Part shown: positions 44,059 to 54,601 of the stretch, piece by piece | How positions within the stretch are numbered: position 1 is the first letter of the stretch | Layout of the letters: each line of letters begins with the position of its first letter | DNA from: Corynebacterium hylobatis | GTDB lineage: Bacteria > Actinomycetota > Actinomycetes > Mycobacteriales > Mycobacteriaceae | Length of the DNA stretch: 64,000 bases | Assembly: GCF_003955685.1 (NCBI RefSeq) | Contig: NZ_RXHJ01000011.1 | Coordinates: 62,001-126,000 of the forward strand | Direction: 5' to 3' | Made by a program: the position numbers and the translations under genes | Notes under the pieces: model-generated | Told to the model about the DNA's origin: nothing | Databases searched by the model: none | The model's input: only the letters and a program-made list of their open reading frames with translations

Positions 44059-45087
44059 ATGGCTGGATCGACGGCGGATCGTCGGCAGGAGGTACTGCGC
44101 GCGATCGTGGCGGACTACATCGCCTCCCAGGAACCGGTGGGTTCCAAGGCGCTGCTGGAACGCCACCATCTGAACGTGTCGAGTGCGACGATCCGCAATG
44201 ACATGGCGGTGCTCGAGTCGGAGGGCTATATCGCGCAGCAGCACGCGAGTTCGGGCCGGATCCCGACGGAGAAGGGCTACCGCCAGTTCGTGGACCACAT
44301 CCATGAGCTGAAGCCGTTGTCGGCGGCGGAGCGCCGGGCGATCATCGGTTTCCTGGAGGAGGGGGTGGATCTGGAGGATGTGCTGCGCCGTTCCGTCCAG
44401 CTCCTCGCCCAGCTGACCCGTCAGGCGGCGGTGGTGCAGCTGCCGGATCTGCGGGTCTCACGGGTCAAGCACGTGGAGGTGGTCGCGCTCGGGCCGACGC
44501 GTCTGCTGCTGGTGCTGATCACGGACACGGGCCGGGTGGACCAGCGCAACGTGGAGCTCGATGAGCTCATCGACGCCGCCGGCGTCCAACTCCTGCGCGA
44601 CCTGCTCAACGGTGCGCTGGCCGACAAGACCCTCAAGGAGGGTTCGACGAGCCTGGTGGAGCTGGCGCACAACCCGCCGGCGCAGATCCGGCATGCGGTG
44701 ATCCGGGCGTCGACACGCCTGATCGAGACGTTGGTGGAGCAGCCCACGGACCGCCTCATTCTGGCGGGGGCGTCGAATCTCACGCGTTTCGCCCGGGACT
44801 TCCCGGCGGGCCTGCCCAGTGTGCTGGAGGCGCTGGAGGAGCAGGTGACGGTGCTCAAGCTGCTGGCGAATGTGCCGGACCTGGGCAACGTGAGCGTGCT
44901 CATCGGTGAGGAGAACGAGAACGAGGATCTGCATGATGCCTCGGTCGTGGCCACCGGCTACGGTTCGGTCGGGCACATGCTCGGCGGGCTGGGTGTGGTG
45001 GGCCCGACGTTCATGGACTATCCGGGAACCATCTCGAAGGTCTCCGCCGTTGCACGGTATGTCAGCCGCATTCTGGCTGGCGAGTAG
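44059..45087 (+). CDS. hrcA: Heat-inducible transcriptional repressor HrcA
   Basis: 342-residue repressor. The N-terminal winged helix is in the first 75 residues ([11 protein letters not shown] ... [18 protein letters not shown]), then a GAF-like dimerisation core with the [16 protein letters not shown] segment. HrcA controls groE/dnaK genes through CIRCE sites in many bacteria. A gagggaggtgag ribosome site precedes the ATG. It is followed 46 bases later by dnaJ2, the standard hrcA-dnaJ2 pair. Confidence 0.94.
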   Translation: MAGSTADRRQEVLRAIVADYIASQEPVGSKALLERHHLNVSSATIRNDMAVLESEGYIAQQHASSGRIPTEKGYRQFVDHIHELKPLSAAERRAIIGFLEEGVDLEDVLRRSVQLLAQLTRQAAVVQLPDLRVSRVKHVEVVALGPTRLLLVLITDTGRVDQRNVELDELIDAAGVQLLRDLLNGALADKTLKEGSTSLVELAHNPPAQIRHAVIRASTRLIETLVEQPTDRLILAGASNLTRFARDFPAGLPSVLEALEEQVTVLKLLANVPDLGNVSVLIGEENENEDLHDASVVATGYGSVGHMLGGLGVVGPTFMDYPGTISKVSAVARYVSRILAGE

Positions 45088-45133
45088 TATTTATCCGATC
45101 TTGAACAGCTGACAAAAGGAAGTCTCACTCATC

Positions 45134-46267
45134 GTGGCTCGTGACTATTACGGAATTCTGGGCGTCGACAAGTCTGCGACGGATGCCGAGATCAAGAAGG
45201 CGTACCGCAAGCTGGCGAGGAAGTACCACCCGGACGTCAACCCCTCGGAGGAGGCGGCGGAGAAGTTCCGCGAGGCGTCGGTGGCGCATGAGGTGCTCAC
45301 CGACCCGGAGAAGCGCCGTATCGTGGACATGGGCGGGGACCCGATGGAGCAGGGCAACGGCGGCATGCCGGGCGGCTTCGGCGGGGGTGGTTTCGGGGAC
45401 ATCTTCGAGGCCTTCTTCGGTGGCGGTGCCGGTGGTTCCCGGGGTCCGCGTTCGCGGGTGCAGCCGGGCAATGACGCCCTGCTGCGCATCGCGATCACCC
45501 TCGAGGAGGCTTTCGCGGGTGTGAAGAAGGACATCACGGTCGACACCGCGGTGGTCTGTGAGCACTGTGAGGGCACCGGTTCGGAGTCCAAGGCCAAGCC
45601 GGTGACCTGTGGGCAGTGCCACGGCCAGGGTGAGGTGCAGCAGGTGCAGCGTTCCTTCCTGGGCAACATCATGACCTCCCAGCCGTGTCCGACGTGTGAC
45701 GGTTTCGGTGAGGTCATCGAGGATCCCTGCTCCCGCTGCTCGGGCGGCGGGCGTGTGAAGAAGCGCCGCGACCTGGTGGTCAACGTGCCGGCGGGCATCA
45801 ACAACGGCATGCGCATCCGCATGGCCGGCCAGGGCGAGGTGGGCCACGGTGGTGGCCCGGCGGGTGATCTCTACGTGGAGGTGGCGACCCGTCCGCACCC
45901 GGTCTTCCAGCGCGACGGCGACAACCTGCACCTGGCGGTCTCGGTGCCGTCGGTGGACGCCGCCCTGGGCACGGAGATCACCGTCGAGGACCTGGCGGGC
46001 GCATCCCTGACCATCGAGATCCCGGCCGGCACGCAGCCGGGCGAGCAGATCCGCCTGGTCGGTGAGGGCATGCCGCGCCTGCGCACCGAGGGCCGCGGCC
46101 ATCTCATCGCCCATGTGGAGGTCACCATTCCCACGGAGCTGGATGAGCGTACCCGCGAGCTGCTGGAGCAGATCCGTGACCACCGCAAGGAGGTCAGCAG
46201 CGTCAACCGCGAGGGCGAGAGCGACTCCGGTTTCTTCTCCCGGCTGAAGGACAAGTTCCGCCGGTGA
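45134..46267 (+). CDS. dnaJ: Molecular chaperone DnaJ (DnaJ2)
   Basis: 377-residue DnaJ. The J domain has HPD at about residues 33-35, followed by a Gly/Phe-rich linker ([19 protein letters not shown]) and a central zinc domain with four CxxCxGxG-type repeats ([32 protein letters not shown]). The C-terminal substrate-binding domain follows. It stimulates DnaK and delivers unfolded clients in the cytoplasm. Start is a GTG at 45134 with an aaaggaag site. Its last four bases overlap the rsmE start (GTGA). Confidence 0.95.
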   Translation: MARDYYGILGVDKSATDAEIKKAYRKLARKYHPDVNPSEEAAEKFREASVAHEVLTDPEKRRIVDMGGDPMEQGNGGMPGGFGGGGFGDIFEAFFGGGAGGSRGPRSRVQPGNDALLRIAITLEEAFAGVKKDITVDTAVVCEHCEGTGSESKAKPVTCGQCHGQGEVQQVQRSFLGNIMTSQPCPTCDGFGEVIEDPCSRCSGGGRVKKRRDLVVNVPAGINNGMRIRMAGQGEVGHGGGPAGDLYVEVATRPHPVFQRDGDNLHLAVSVPSVDAALGTEITVEDLAGASLTIEIPAGTQPGEQIRLVGEGMPRLRTEGRGHLIAHVEVTIPTELDERTRELLEQIRDHRKEVSSVNREGESDSGFFSRLKDKFRR

Positions 46268-46986
46268 GTCTCCCCGTATTCCTCCACCCCGGACCCTTTG
46301 AAGGCCGCGTGCTGCTCGACGGCCCCGAGGGCCGCCACGCCGTCGCCGTGAAACGTATCCAGGCCGGCGAGCGCATCATGCTTGTCGACGGCCGCGGCAC
46401 CCACGCCACCATCTTCGTCACCGCCACCCGCGGCAAGGATGTGCTGGAGGGGGAGGTGGAGGAGTGCGGCGTGGAGAAGCAGGCCGGACCACGCGTCACG
46501 GTGGTGCAGGCCCTGCCGAAGGCGGAGCGTTCCGAACTCGCCGTGGATCTGGCCACCCAGGCCGGGGCCGATGCGGTCGTGCCCTGGCAGGCGCAGCGTT
46601 GCGTGGCGAAATGGACCGGCCCGAAGGCCGCGAAGGGCGTGGCCAAATGGGAGGCGGCGGCGCTGGCTGCGGCGAAACAGTCCCGGCGCACGCGCATCCC
46701 CGAGATCCTCGACGTGCACACCACGGCCCAGCTCGCAGAGCTGATCGCAGGGAAGACCGCGCTGGTGCTGCACGAGGATTCCGCCACCCCGCTGCGCGAG
46801 ATCGACCTGGATGTGGACGAGGTCGTGCTCATCGTCGGCCCCGAGGGCGGCATCGGCGCGGACGAGCTCGCGCAGCTGACCGCGGCAGGCGCGCAGGCCG
46901 TGAGACTGGGCCCGGAGGTTCTGCGCACGGCCAGTGCGGCGATGGTGGCCCTGTCGGCCATCGGGGTGCTCACCCGGCGCTGGTAA
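46264..46986 (+). CDS. rsmE: 16S rRNA (uracil-1498-N3)-methyltransferase RsmE
   Basis: 240-residue SPOUT methyltransferase. The N-terminal PUA-like domain is followed by the knotted SAM-binding part with [11 protein letters not shown] and [11 protein letters not shown] near the C-terminus, the conserved RsmE signature. It methylates U1498 of 16S rRNA in the 30S subunit. It is translationally coupled to dnaJ by a four-base overlap and starts with GTG. The gap of 44 bases to phoH contains a TAAAGT box, so phoH may have an extra promoter. Confidence 0.93.
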   Translation: MSLPVFLHPGPFEGRVLLDGPEGRHAVAVKRIQAGERIMLVDGRGTHATIFVTATRGKDVLEGEVEECGVEKQAGPRVTVVQALPKAERSELAVDLATQAGADAVVPWQAQRCVAKWTGPKAAKGVAKWEAAALAAAKQSRRTRIPEILDVHTTAQLAELIAGKTALVLHEDSATPLREIDLDVDEVVLIVGPEGGIGADELAQLTAAGAQAVRLGPEVLRTASAAMVALSAIGVLTRRW

Positions 46987-47030
46987 AGTTCAGTGAAATC
47001 GTTGCAACAAGAAAGCAGGCGCCGGAGCCA

Positions 47031-47999
47031 GTGACAGCAGAGGTCATCACGAGGAAGGTGGAGATCGACTCCGCCCACGCCCAGGCCGTCCTGGGGATCA
47101 ACGACGAGAACCTGCGGGTGCTGGACAACCAGATTGACGCGGACTTCTTCGCCCGCGGCCACGTCGTCCGCATCACCGGCCCCGACCACGAGGTCGCGCG
47201 TGGGGTGAAGGTGCTCGAGGAGCTCGAGTCGATCGCACGGCGCGGGCACGTCATCTCGCCGGACTCGGTCAAACACGCCGTCTCCATCGTCACGGTGGAG
47301 GCGCCGCAGTCGGTGGCGGAGGTGCTCGCCAGCGACATCGTCTCCCGGCGGGGCAAGACCATCCGCCCGAAGACGCTGGGGCAGAAGGAGTACGTCGACG
47401 CGATCGACGAGCACACCGTCGTCTTCGGCATCGGCCCGGCCGGCTCCGGCAAGACGTACCTGGCGGTGGCGAAGGCGGTGCAGGCGCTGCAGTCGAAGCA
47501 GGTCAACCGCATCATTCTGACGCGCCCCGCGGTGGAGGCCGGTGAGAAGCTCGGCTTCCTGCCCGGCACGCTCAGCGACAAGATCGACCCGTACCTGCGC
47601 CCGCTCTACGACGCGCTGCGGGACATGCTGGATCCGGAGATGATCCCCAAGCTCATCGAGGCCGGCGTCATCGAGGTCGCCCCGCTGGCGTACATGCGTG
47701 GCCGCACGCTCAACGACGCCTTCGTCATCCTCGACGAGGCACAGAACACCACCCCGGCGCAGATGAAGATGTTCCTCACCCGCCTGGGCTTCGGTTCGAA
47801 GATGGTGGTCACCGGCGATATCACCCAGGTGGACCTGCCCAGCGGCCAGAAGTCCGGTCTGCGCCTGGTGCGCCACATCCTCCGCGGGGTGGAGGGCATC
47901 CACTTCGCGGAGCTGTCCAGCAGGGACGTTGTCCGGCATTCCCTGGTCGGCCGCATCGTCGACGCCTACGACTCCTACGAGGAGAAGATTTCCCAATGA
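47031..47999 (+). CDS. phoH: PhoH-like ATPase
   Basis: 322-residue PhoH-type P-loop protein. Walker A is GPAGSGKT (about residue 140), Walker B VILDEAQN (about 232) and a [11 protein letters not shown] motif follows. The N-terminal 100 residues form a KH-like region. PhoH proteins are linked to RNA metabolism and usually sit next to ybeY, as here. The GTG at 47031 has a ggag just upstream. The stop overlaps the ybeY ATG by four bases. Confidence 0.93.
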   Translation: MTAEVITRKVEIDSAHAQAVLGINDENLRVLDNQIDADFFARGHVVRITGPDHEVARGVKVLEELESIARRGHVISPDSVKHAVSIVTVEAPQSVAEVLASDIVSRRGKTIRPKTLGQKEYVDAIDEHTVVFGIGPAGSGKTYLAVAKAVQALQSKQVNRIILTRPAVEAGEKLGFLPGTLSDKIDPYLRPLYDALRDMLDPEMIPKLIEAGVIEVAPLAYMRGRTLNDAFVILDEAQNTTPAQMKMFLTRLGFGSKMVVTGDITQVDLPSGQKSGLRLVRHILRGVEGIHFAELSSRDVVRHSLVGRIVDAYDSYEEKISQ

Positions 48000-48625
48000 G
48001 CATCGAGGTCTTCAACGAATCCGGCTACGAGGGTGTGAACGAGGAGATGCTCATCGACGTCGCCTCCTTCGCCCTCGGTGAGATGGACATCCACCCCGAC
48101 GCCGAGGCCTCCATCCACATCGTGGACCTCAAGACCATCACGGATCTGCACGTGCGCTGGCTCGACCTGGACGGTCCCACCGACGTGATGAGCTTCCCCA
48201 TGGATGAGCTGACCCCCGGTTCGGGCACGGCCCTGGGTGGGCGCCCGGACAGCAGGTCGGTTGGCCCGGCGCTGCTGGGTGACATCGTCCTGTGCCCGGA
48301 ATTCGCCGCGAAGCAGGCCGTTGCCGCCGGCCACGGCCTCGACCATGAGCTGGCGCTGCTGACCGTCCACGGTTGCCTGCACCTGCTCGGCTACGACCAC
48401 GCCACGCCCACCGACGAGCGTGAGATGTTCGCCCTGCAGAACGAGCTGCTGGCCGACTGGTACGACGACGTCACCCGCCGCGGCGTGAAATACCAGCCCA
48501 AGCCGAGCGGCGCGCAGGCATTTCCGTCCGCGGCCGACCGTGCGGAGCTGGACAAGATCGTCCCCGGCGGCGGACTGCCCGCCGTCGGTGAGCCCCGCCG
48601 GAGTGCACCCGACGGGGACCGTTGA
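47996..48625 (+). CDS. ybeY: Endoribonuclease YbeY (rRNA maturation factor)
   Basis: 209-residue metallo-RNase. The zinc site is [11 protein letters not shown] (about residues 124-134), with the VMSFPMDE segment before it. YbeY acts in 16S rRNA 3' processing and ribosome quality control. The C-terminal 45 residues after the core are a disordered, Pro- and charge-rich tail, an extension beyond the roughly 150-residue E. coli protein. The start overlaps phoH by four bases and the stop overlaps the next ATG (TGATG), so the three are co-translated. Confidence 0.94.
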   Translation: MSIEVFNESGYEGVNEEMLIDVASFALGEMDIHPDAEASIHIVDLKTITDLHVRWLDLDGPTDVMSFPMDELTPGSGTALGGRPDSRSVGPALLGDIVLCPEFAAKQAVAAGHGLDHELALLTVHGCLHLLGYDHATPTDEREMFALQNELLADWYDDVTRRGVKYQPKPSGAQAFPSAADRAELDKIVPGGGLPAVGEPRRSAPDGDR

Positions 48626-49962
48626 TGGACATAGATGTCGTCTGGCTGGGCACGGTCACCGTGCTGGCCCTGGCGCTGTCCGGCCTGCTGGGCACCGTCG
48701 AATCGGCGGTCAGCTCCGTGTCCCGGGCACGCACCGAGGCCATGGTCAAGGATGAGGTCAACGGCGCGCGCTCGCTGCTCACCGTCCTCGACCGCCGCGC
48801 CGACCACATCAACCTGCTCGTCCTGCTCAAGACGCTTCTCGACGCCACCGCCGCCGTCTTCGCCGCCGCACTGGCCCGGGAGTACATCGCCTCCGACCTG
48901 TGGGCGATCACCCTGGCGATCGTCGCCGTGACGGTGATCAGCTACGCCATCGTCGGCGTCTTCGGCCGCACCATGGGCCGCAAGAACCCCTATTCGATCT
49001 CCCTGCGTTCCGCGGTGGTGCTGCAGGGCGTGGCCTATGTCCTGGGTCCGATCTCCCGGCTGCTGATCTGGACCGGAAACCGCATCGCCCCCGGCTCCGG
49101 TTTCCGCCACGGTCCGTACGCCACCGAGGTGGAACTGCGCGAGATGGTCGACATCGCCCAGGAGCACGGCATCGTGGAGATCGAGGAACGCCGCATGATC
49201 CAGTCGGTCTTCGACCTCGCCTCCACCACCGCCCGCCAGGTGATGGTCCCGCGCACCGAGATGATCTGGATCGAGGACGACAAACACGCCGGCCAGGCCA
49301 CTTCTCTCTGCGTGCGCTCGGGGCATTCGCGGGTGCCGGTGGTGGGGGAGAACATCGACGACATCGTCGGCATCGTCTACATCAAGGACCTCGTCCGCCA
49401 CACCTACCACCTCACCGATGGCGGGGCGTCGGTCTCCGTCGGCGAGGTCATGCGCCCGGCGACCTTCGTGCCGGAGTCGAAGAACCTCGACGAACTGCTG
49501 CATGAGATGCAGCGCGACCAGATCCACATGGCCATGCTCGTCGACGAATACGGCGGCATCGCCGGCCTGATCACCCTGGAGGACATCCTCGAGGAGATCG
49601 TCGGTGAGATCGCCGACGAATACGACATCAGCGAGGTCGCCCCCATCGAGCGCCTCAGCGACCGTAAATACCGCGCCGTCTTCCGCCTCTCGCTTGAGGA
49701 CCTCACCGATCAGATCCACGACGACCTGGACCTGGACATCGACTTCCCCGAGGACATCAGCGAGCAGGTCGAATCCGTCGCCGGACTCATCGGCTACGAG
49801 ATCGGCCGCGTCCCCCTGCCCGGCTCCGTCGTGGAGACCTGTGGCCTGCGCCTCACCGCCGAAGGTGGCCGCGACCGCCGGGGCCGCCGGCGGGTGCGCT
49901 CCGTCATCGTCGAGGTACTCGAGCACGCCGGCCAGCCCGAGAACGGCAACGGCGAGGACTGA
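48625..49962 (+). CDS. Hemolysin/CorC family protein (DUF21-CBS-transporter associated domain)
   Basis: 445 residues. Residues about 1-190 form a DUF21-type membrane domain of four helices, followed by a CBS pair (about residues 215-335, with VPRTEMIWI and [21 protein letters not shown]) and a C-terminal CorC_HlyC domain. Related proteins are linked to magnesium or cobalt efflux. The CBS pair probably senses an adenine nucleotide. The ATG shares one base with the ybeY stop. Confidence 0.92.
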   Translation: MDIDVVWLGTVTVLALALSGLLGTVESAVSSVSRARTEAMVKDEVNGARSLLTVLDRRADHINLLVLLKTLLDATAAVFAAALAREYIASDLWAITLAIVAVTVISYAIVGVFGRTMGRKNPYSISLRSAVVLQGVAYVLGPISRLLIWTGNRIAPGSGFRHGPYATEVELREMVDIAQEHGIVEIEERRMIQSVFDLASTTARQVMVPRTEMIWIEDDKHAGQATSLCVRSGHSRVPVVGENIDDIVGIVYIKDLVRHTYHLTDGGASVSVGEVMRPATFVPESKNLDELLHEMQRDQIHMAMLVDEYGGIAGLITLEDILEEIVGEIADEYDISEVAPIERLSDRKYRAVFRLSLEDLTDQIHDDLDLDIDFPEDISEQVESVAGLIGYEIGRVPLPGSVVETCGLRLTAEGGRDRRGRRRVRSVIVEVLEHAGQPENGNGED

Positions 49963-49998
49963 TTGTTAAAAGTGCGCCGGAGGAGCACAATATCCAGC

Positions 49999-50850
49999 GT
50001 GAACATCCTTTCCATCCAGTCCTCAGTGGCCTACGGCCATGTCGGTAACTCCGCTGCCGTCTTCCCGCTCCAGCGCCTCGGCCACGAGGTGTGGCCGGTG
50101 TACACCGTCAACTACTCCAACCACACCGGCTACGGCTCCTGGCGGGGCCCGATGATCCCGGCCGCCGATGTCGCCGACATCATCACCGGTATCGAGGAGC
50201 GCGGTGCGCTCGCACGTGTCGACGCCGTCCTCTCCGGCTACCAGGGCGGCTCCGACATCGCTGACGTCATCATCGACGCCGTCGCCCGCGTCAAGGCCGC
50301 CAACCCGAAGGCCGTCTACGCCTGCGACCCGGTCATGGGCAACGCGAAGTCCGGCTGCCACGTCGGCGACGCCATCCCGCCGCTGCTGCGCGACCGTGTT
50401 GTCCCGGTCGCCGACATCATCACCCCGAACCAGTTCGAGCTGGGTTTCCTCACCGGCCGCGAGGCTTCCGACCTGGCCACCACCCTCGACGCGGTTGACG
50501 CCGCCCGCGAGATGGGCCCGTCCACCGTGCTGGTCACCTCCCTGGAGCGTCCCGAGCGCCCGGAAGGCACCATCGAGATGCTCGCCGTCAACGACGCCGG
50601 TGCCTGGCTCGTGCAGACCCCGTACCTGCCCTTCAAGCGCAACGGTTCCGGCGATGTCACCGCCGCCCTGTTCACCGGCCACTACGTCTCCACCGGGGAC
50701 GCCGCCGATGCCCTGGCGCGCACCGCCTCCTCCGTCTTCGACCTGGTGGAGAACACCTACCAGGCTGATTCCCGTGAGCTGCTGCTCATCGAGTCCCAGG
50801 ACGCCTACGCCAACCCGCGCCTGCAGTTCGCGGTGGACCAGGTTCGGTAG
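49999..50850 (+). CDS. pdxY: Pyridoxal kinase PdxY
   Basis: 283-residue ribokinase-like enzyme. The substrate pocket is at SIQSSVAYGHVGN and YSNHTGYG, the YACDPVMGN metal/ATP segment is at about residue 105 and the catalytic base lies in KRNGSGDVTAALF (about residue 212). It phosphorylates pyridoxal with ATP in the B6 salvage pathway. The GTG at 49999 gives the family start (NILSIQS). A CACAAT box lies nine bases before it, suggesting a short leader. Confidence 0.92.
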   Translation: MNILSIQSSVAYGHVGNSAAVFPLQRLGHEVWPVYTVNYSNHTGYGSWRGPMIPAADVADIITGIEERGALARVDAVLSGYQGGSDIADVIIDAVARVKAANPKAVYACDPVMGNAKSGCHVGDAIPPLLRDRVVPVADIITPNQFELGFLTGREASDLATTLDAVDAAREMGPSTVLVTSLERPERPEGTIEMLAVNDAGAWLVQTPYLPFKRNGSGDVTAALFTGHYVSTGDAADALARTASSVFDLVENTYQADSRELLLIESQDAYANPRLQFAVDQVR

Positions 50851-50864
50851 TTTTCAGCTGTCGT

Positions 50865-50945
50865 AAAATGTCACGTCAACAATCACCAGTTTTCGCTGCC
50901 ACCTGCTCTTATAGTTTTACATGCATTCGTATTATGTGACATTTT
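50865..50945. repeat. Ten-base inverted repeat with 61-base AT-rich spacer upstream of era
   Basis: aaaatgtcac at 50865-50874 and its perfect complement gtgacatttt at 50936-50945. The spacer contains TATAGT, a possible -10 box for era. Role unknown: a pdxY terminator, a looped operator or chance. Confidence 0.45.
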
Positions 50946-51029
50946 CCGAAGCCCCTTCCCAGCCCCATCAACACCAGCCGTTCCGCGGAGTAACCTGGAA
51001 CAAACATCCCCCTGACCTAGGAGTCCCAC

Positions 51030-51950
51030 ATCAGCAGTTTCACCGACACCCCGGAGGGCTTCCGCTCCGGTTTCGTCAGTTTCGTCGGCCGCCCGAACAC
51101 GGGTAAGTCGACGCTCACCAACGCCCTGGTGGGCGAGAAGATCGCGATCACGGCGAACCAGCCGGAGACCACGCGCCACCCGATCCGCGGTATCGTGCAC
51201 CGCCCGGACGCGCAGGTGATCGTGGTGGACACCCCGGGGCTGCATAAGCCGCGGACGCTGCTGGGGGAGCGGCTCAATGAGATTGTCAAGGACACCTACG
51301 CGGATGTGGACCTCATCGGTTTCACTGTCCCGGCGGATGAGAAGATCGGCCCCGGTGACCGGTGGATCCTGGAGAATCTGCGGACGGTGGCGCCGAAAAC
51401 ACCGATCCTGGGGATCGTGACCAAGCTGGACAAGGCCTCCAAGGACCAGGTGGGTGCGCAGCTGCTGGCACTCCATGATCTGCTGGGTGGGGACGCCGAG
51501 GTGGTCCCGGTCTCTGCCGCGGACGGCACGCAGGTGGATGTGCTTCTCGACGTCATCACCTCCCTCCTCCCGGAAGGCCCCAAGTTCTACCCGGACGACC
51601 ACGTCACGGATGAGGACACGGAGAAGCGTATCTCGGAGCTGATCCGTGAGGCAGCGCTGTCCGGTCTCAAGGATGAGCTGCCGCACTCGGTGGCCGTGGA
51701 GGTCGATGAGGTCCTGCCCAGCCCGGAGAACCCGAAGCGCCTGGATATCCACGCGATCATCTACGTGGAGCGTGAAGGGCAGAAGTCCATCATCATGGGC
51801 CGGGACAACCGCCGGATGGGCCGGATCATCCACAACGCCCGTCAGGAGATCATCAAGCTGCTGGGGCAGAACGTGTTCCTGGATCTGCGGATCAAGGTGC
51901 TGAAGAACTGGCAGTCCGACCCGAAGTCCCTGGGCCGCCTGGGGTTCTAG
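51030..51950 (+). CDS. era: GTPase Era, apparently initiated at ATC
   Basis: About 306 residues. G1 is GRPNTGKST (about residue 20), followed by TRHPIRG (G2), DTPGLHK (G3), TKLDKA (G4) and a C-terminal KH domain (GRDNRRMGRIIHNARQEI). Era binds 16S rRNA and assembles the 30S subunit. No ATG, GTG or TTG lies in frame between the upstream TAG at 51018-51020 and the G1 loop; the first, GTG 51129, would delete the P-loop. An ATC at 51030 with AGGAG six bases before it gives a natural start, ISSFTDTPEGF. Either ATC initiation is real or a single base was miscalled. Confidence 0.85.
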   Translation: MSSFTDTPEGFRSGFVSFVGRPNTGKSTLTNALVGEKIAITANQPETTRHPIRGIVHRPDAQVIVVDTPGLHKPRTLLGERLNEIVKDTYADVDLIGFTVPADEKIGPGDRWILENLRTVAPKTPILGIVTKLDKASKDQVGAQLLALHDLLGGDAEVVPVSAADGTQVDVLLDVITSLLPEGPKFYPDDHVTDEDTEKRISELIREAALSGLKDELPHSVAVEVDEVLPSPENPKRLDIHAIIYVEREGQKSIIMGRDNRRMGRIIHNARQEIIKLLGQNVFLDLRIKVLKNWQSDPKSLGRLGF

Positions 51951-51956
51951 AAGAAA

Positions 51957-52706
51957 ATGCGCAGGGAGTCCTACCGTGATCGCGCACTGGTGGTGCGCAC
52001 CCACGATTTCGGTGAGGCCGACCGCATCATCGTCCTGCTGACGCGCAACCACGGGATACGAAGGGGCGTCGCAAAGGGAGTGCGGCGATCGAAGTCGCGC
52101 TTCGGCTCCCGCCTGCAGCACTTCGTGGATATCGACGTCCAGCTCTACCCGGGCCGCAACCTGGAGTCGGTGACGGGTGCGGACACGGTGGCCTATTACG
52201 GCTCGGGCATCATCGACGATTATGAGCGTTACACCGCCGCCTGCGCCGCCCTGGAATCCGCGGAACGGCTGGCCACGGCCGCGCAGGAGGGCGATCCCTG
52301 GCTCTTCGACCACCTCACGGAGACCCTCGCCCGGATGCAGCAGACGAAGCACCCGACGGTGGTGCTCGACGGTTTCCTGCTGCAGGCGATGACGCACGCC
52401 GGTTGGGCGCCGAGCCTCTTCGACTGCGCCCAGTGCGGGGCGCCGGGGCCGCACCATGCCTTCCATCCGGCGATCGGCGGGGCGGCGTGCGTGCAGTGCC
52501 GGCCCCCGGGTTCGGCGGAGGTGCCGGAGGAGGCGCTGCACCTGATGTGGCTGCTCAATCATTCGCACTGGCCGGCGGCGCTGCAGCTGGTGGAATCTGC
52601 CGAGGGCGGGCACCTGAGCACCACCGCGCACCGGCTGACCCGGGCGCATCTGCAGTGGCATCTGGAGCAGAAGGTGACCAGCCTGGGCGTGATGGATCAG
52701 ACCTGA
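51957..52706 (+). CDS. recO: DNA repair protein RecO
   Basis: 249 residues. The N-terminal OB-fold ([19 protein letters not shown]), a helical middle and a zinc knuckle with CAQCG and CVQC (about residues 158-182) fit RecO, which loads RecA and anneals single strands. The ATG is six bases after era. The last residues lead into uppS after 16 bases. The order era-recO-uppS is conserved in actinobacteria. Confidence 0.94.
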   Translation: MRRESYRDRALVVRTHDFGEADRIIVLLTRNHGIRRGVAKGVRRSKSRFGSRLQHFVDIDVQLYPGRNLESVTGADTVAYYGSGIIDDYERYTAACAALESAERLATAAQEGDPWLFDHLTETLARMQQTKHPTVVLDGFLLQAMTHAGWAPSLFDCAQCGAPGPHHAFHPAIGGAACVQCRPPGSAEVPEEALHLMWLLNHSHWPAALQLVESAEGGHLSTTAHRLTRAHLQWHLEQKVTSLGVMDQT

Positions 52707-52722
52707 GGTGCCGGGTGGCACA

Positions 52723-53481
52723 ATGGTCGGCGTGAACAACAATCCCGCAGCCCTCACCCCGCCGGATATCCCGGCCCAGTTCATTCCCGATCACATCGCC
52801 CTGGTGATGGACGGCAACGGCCGGTGGGCGCAGGAACGCGGGCTCAAGCGCACGGAGGGGCATAAGCGTGGTGAGGCCGTCCTCATGGACATCGTCGACG
52901 CCTGCCTGGCACTCGGGGTGCCGTATCTGTCGGCGTACGCCTTCTCCACGGAGAACTGGCGACGTTCGGCCGATGAGGTGCGTTTCCTCATGGGCTTCAA
53001 CCGGGATGTACTGCGCCGCCAGCGCGATGAACTCAACACCAAGGGGGTGCGGGTGCGCTGGGTGGGCCGGCGCCCGCGTCTGTGGCGCAGCGTCATCCGC
53101 GAGCTGGAGGCGGCCGAGGAGCTGACGAAGGACAACACGCGCATGACGCTGGCGATGTGCGTCAATTACGGCGGGCGTGCCGAGCTTGTCGACGCCGCCC
53201 AGGAGGTCGCCCGCCGCGCCGCCGCCGGGCAGCTGCGCCCCGAGCAGATCACCGAGAAGACCTTCCCGCAGTTCCTCGACCAGCCGGACATGCCGGACGT
53301 GGACCTGTTCCTGCGCCCCTCGGGGGAGAAGCGGACCTCGAATTTCCTGCCCTGGCACTCGGCCTATGCGGAGCTGGTCTACCAGGACAAACTCTTCCCG
53401 GACTTCACGCCGCAGGACCTTTTCGACGCGGTGGTGGAGTACGCTGCCCGGGACCGCCGTTTCGGCGGGACGAAGGCTTAG
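52723..53481 (+). CDS. uppS: Isoprenyl transferase (undecaprenyl/decaprenyl diphosphate synthase, UppS)
   Basis: 252-residue cis-prenyltransferase. The signature VMDGNGRWA (about residue 29) contains the catalytic Asp, GHKRG follows, and the C-terminal [17 protein letters not shown] motif binds diphosphate. It makes the long polyprenyl carrier for cell-wall polymers. It continues the era-recO transcript. The ATG at 52723 is used; a GTG nine bases later follows a CACAAT box at leaderless distance and could be the main start. Confidence 0.94.
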   Translation: MVGVNNNPAALTPPDIPAQFIPDHIALVMDGNGRWAQERGLKRTEGHKRGEAVLMDIVDACLALGVPYLSAYAFSTENWRRSADEVRFLMGFNRDVLRRQRDELNTKGVRVRWVGRRPRLWRSVIRELEAAEELTKDNTRMTLAMCVNYGGRAELVDAAQEVARRAAAGQLRPEQITEKTFPQFLDQPDMPDVDLFLRPSGEKRTSNFLPWHSAYAELVYQDKLFPDFTPQDLFDAVVEYAARDRRFGGTKA

Positions 53482-53497
53482 GGTCGGGAAGAGGAAT

Positions 53498-54601
53498 ATG
53501 CCCATCAAGGGGGAACCGACGCGGGCGCAGATCAACCGGTGGCGCAGGTACCTGGCGAACGAACGCGCCGAGGCCGCCCTCTACCGGGAGCTGGCGCGGA
53601 AGAAGACCGGTGAGGAACGCGAGATCCTCGAGGCCCTGGCCGATTCCGAGGCCCGCCACGAGAAGTTCTGGCGCGAGAAGCTCGGCGACTACGTCGGCTT
53701 CCCCCGCCAACCCGATCTGAACACCCGCTTCCTGGGCTTCCTGGCCCGGCGTTTCGGTTCGGTGTTCACCCTCGCGCTCATGCAGACCGCCGAGGCCCGC
53801 AACCCGTATGTCAAGGACGAGGACGCCTCCCCGCAGATCGCCGCCGATGAACGCATCCACGCCGAGGTGGTCCGCGGTTTGGCGGCCCGGGGCCGGGAGA
53901 AGATCTCGGGTAACTTCCGCGCGGCCGTCTTCGGTGCCAATGACGGACTGGTGTCCAACCTGGCACTCGTCGTCGGCATCATGGGTTCGGGGGTCTCCTC
54001 GAACCTCATCCTGCTCACCGGCATCTCCGGCCTGCTGGCTGGCGCCTTGTCGATGGCGGCGGGGGAGTACGTCTCGGTGACCTCCCAACGCGAGCTCCTC
54101 GAGGCCTCCACCCCGCACCCCAAGGCGCATAAACTGCTGCCCTCCCTGGACGTCAACGCCAACGAACTGGCCCTGGTCTACCGGGCCCGTGGGATGGGGG
54201 AGAAGGAGGCCGACGACAAGGCCAAGGCCGAGTTCTCCCGTATGGCACTCGAGCAGGCCATCGGCCTGGACCGGGAGGACAGCCCCGGCGGGGAGACCAT
54301 CTGGGCCAGCCCCAGCGAGGTCGTCGGCTCCCCCTGGGCCGCGGCCAGTTCCAGCTTCCTCTTCTTCGCCGGCGGTGCGCTGATCCCGATCATCCCTTTT
54401 ATCTTCGGGGCTTCACCACTGGTGGGTGCAGTCATCGCTATGGTGCTGGTCTCCCTGGCGCTGCTGGGCACCGGTGGGGTGGTGGGCGTGCTCTCCGGCA
54501 AACCGCCGCTGACCCGCGCCTTACGCCAGCTGCTCATCGGCCTGGGGGCCGCCGCCATCACCTACCTGCTGGGGCTGGCCTTCGGCACTGTCATCGGTTA
54601 G
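53498..54601 (+). CDS. MbfA-like ferritin/VIT-family membrane protein
   Basis: 367 residues. Residues about 1-140 form a ferritin-like domain with two metal motifs, EARHE and DERIHAE, then come four to five membrane helices of the VIT1/CCC1 family (VFGANDGLVSNLALVVG; GALSMAAGEYVSV). The arrangement matches membrane-bound ferritin MbfA, which exports or stores iron or manganese. The N-terminal domain would face the cytoplasm. Its 3' end overlaps the convergent zur gene by 81 bases. A gaagagg site precedes the ATG. Confidence 0.85.
   Translation: MPIKGEPTRAQINRWRRYLANERAEAALYRELARKKTGEEREILEALADSEARHEKFWREKLGDYVGFPRQPDLNTRFLGFLARRFGSVFTLALMQTAEARNPYVKDEDASPQIAADERIHAEVVRGLAARGREKISGNFRAAVFGANDGLVSNLALVVGIMGSGVSSNLILLTGISGLLAGALSMAAGEYVSVTSQRELLEASTPHPKAHKLLPSLDVNANELALVYRARGMGEKEADDKAKAEFSRMALEQAIGLDREDSPGGETIWASPSEVVGSPWAAASSSFLFFAGGALIPIIPFIFGASPLVGAVIAMVLVSLALLGTGGVVGVLSGKPPLTRALRQLLIGLGAAAITYLLGLAFGTVIG

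Noticed and set aside
51129..51950. era starting at GTG 51129
   Set aside because: It would remove the P-loop and the first 33 residues, which are conserved in Era; the ATC at 51030 explains the gene better.
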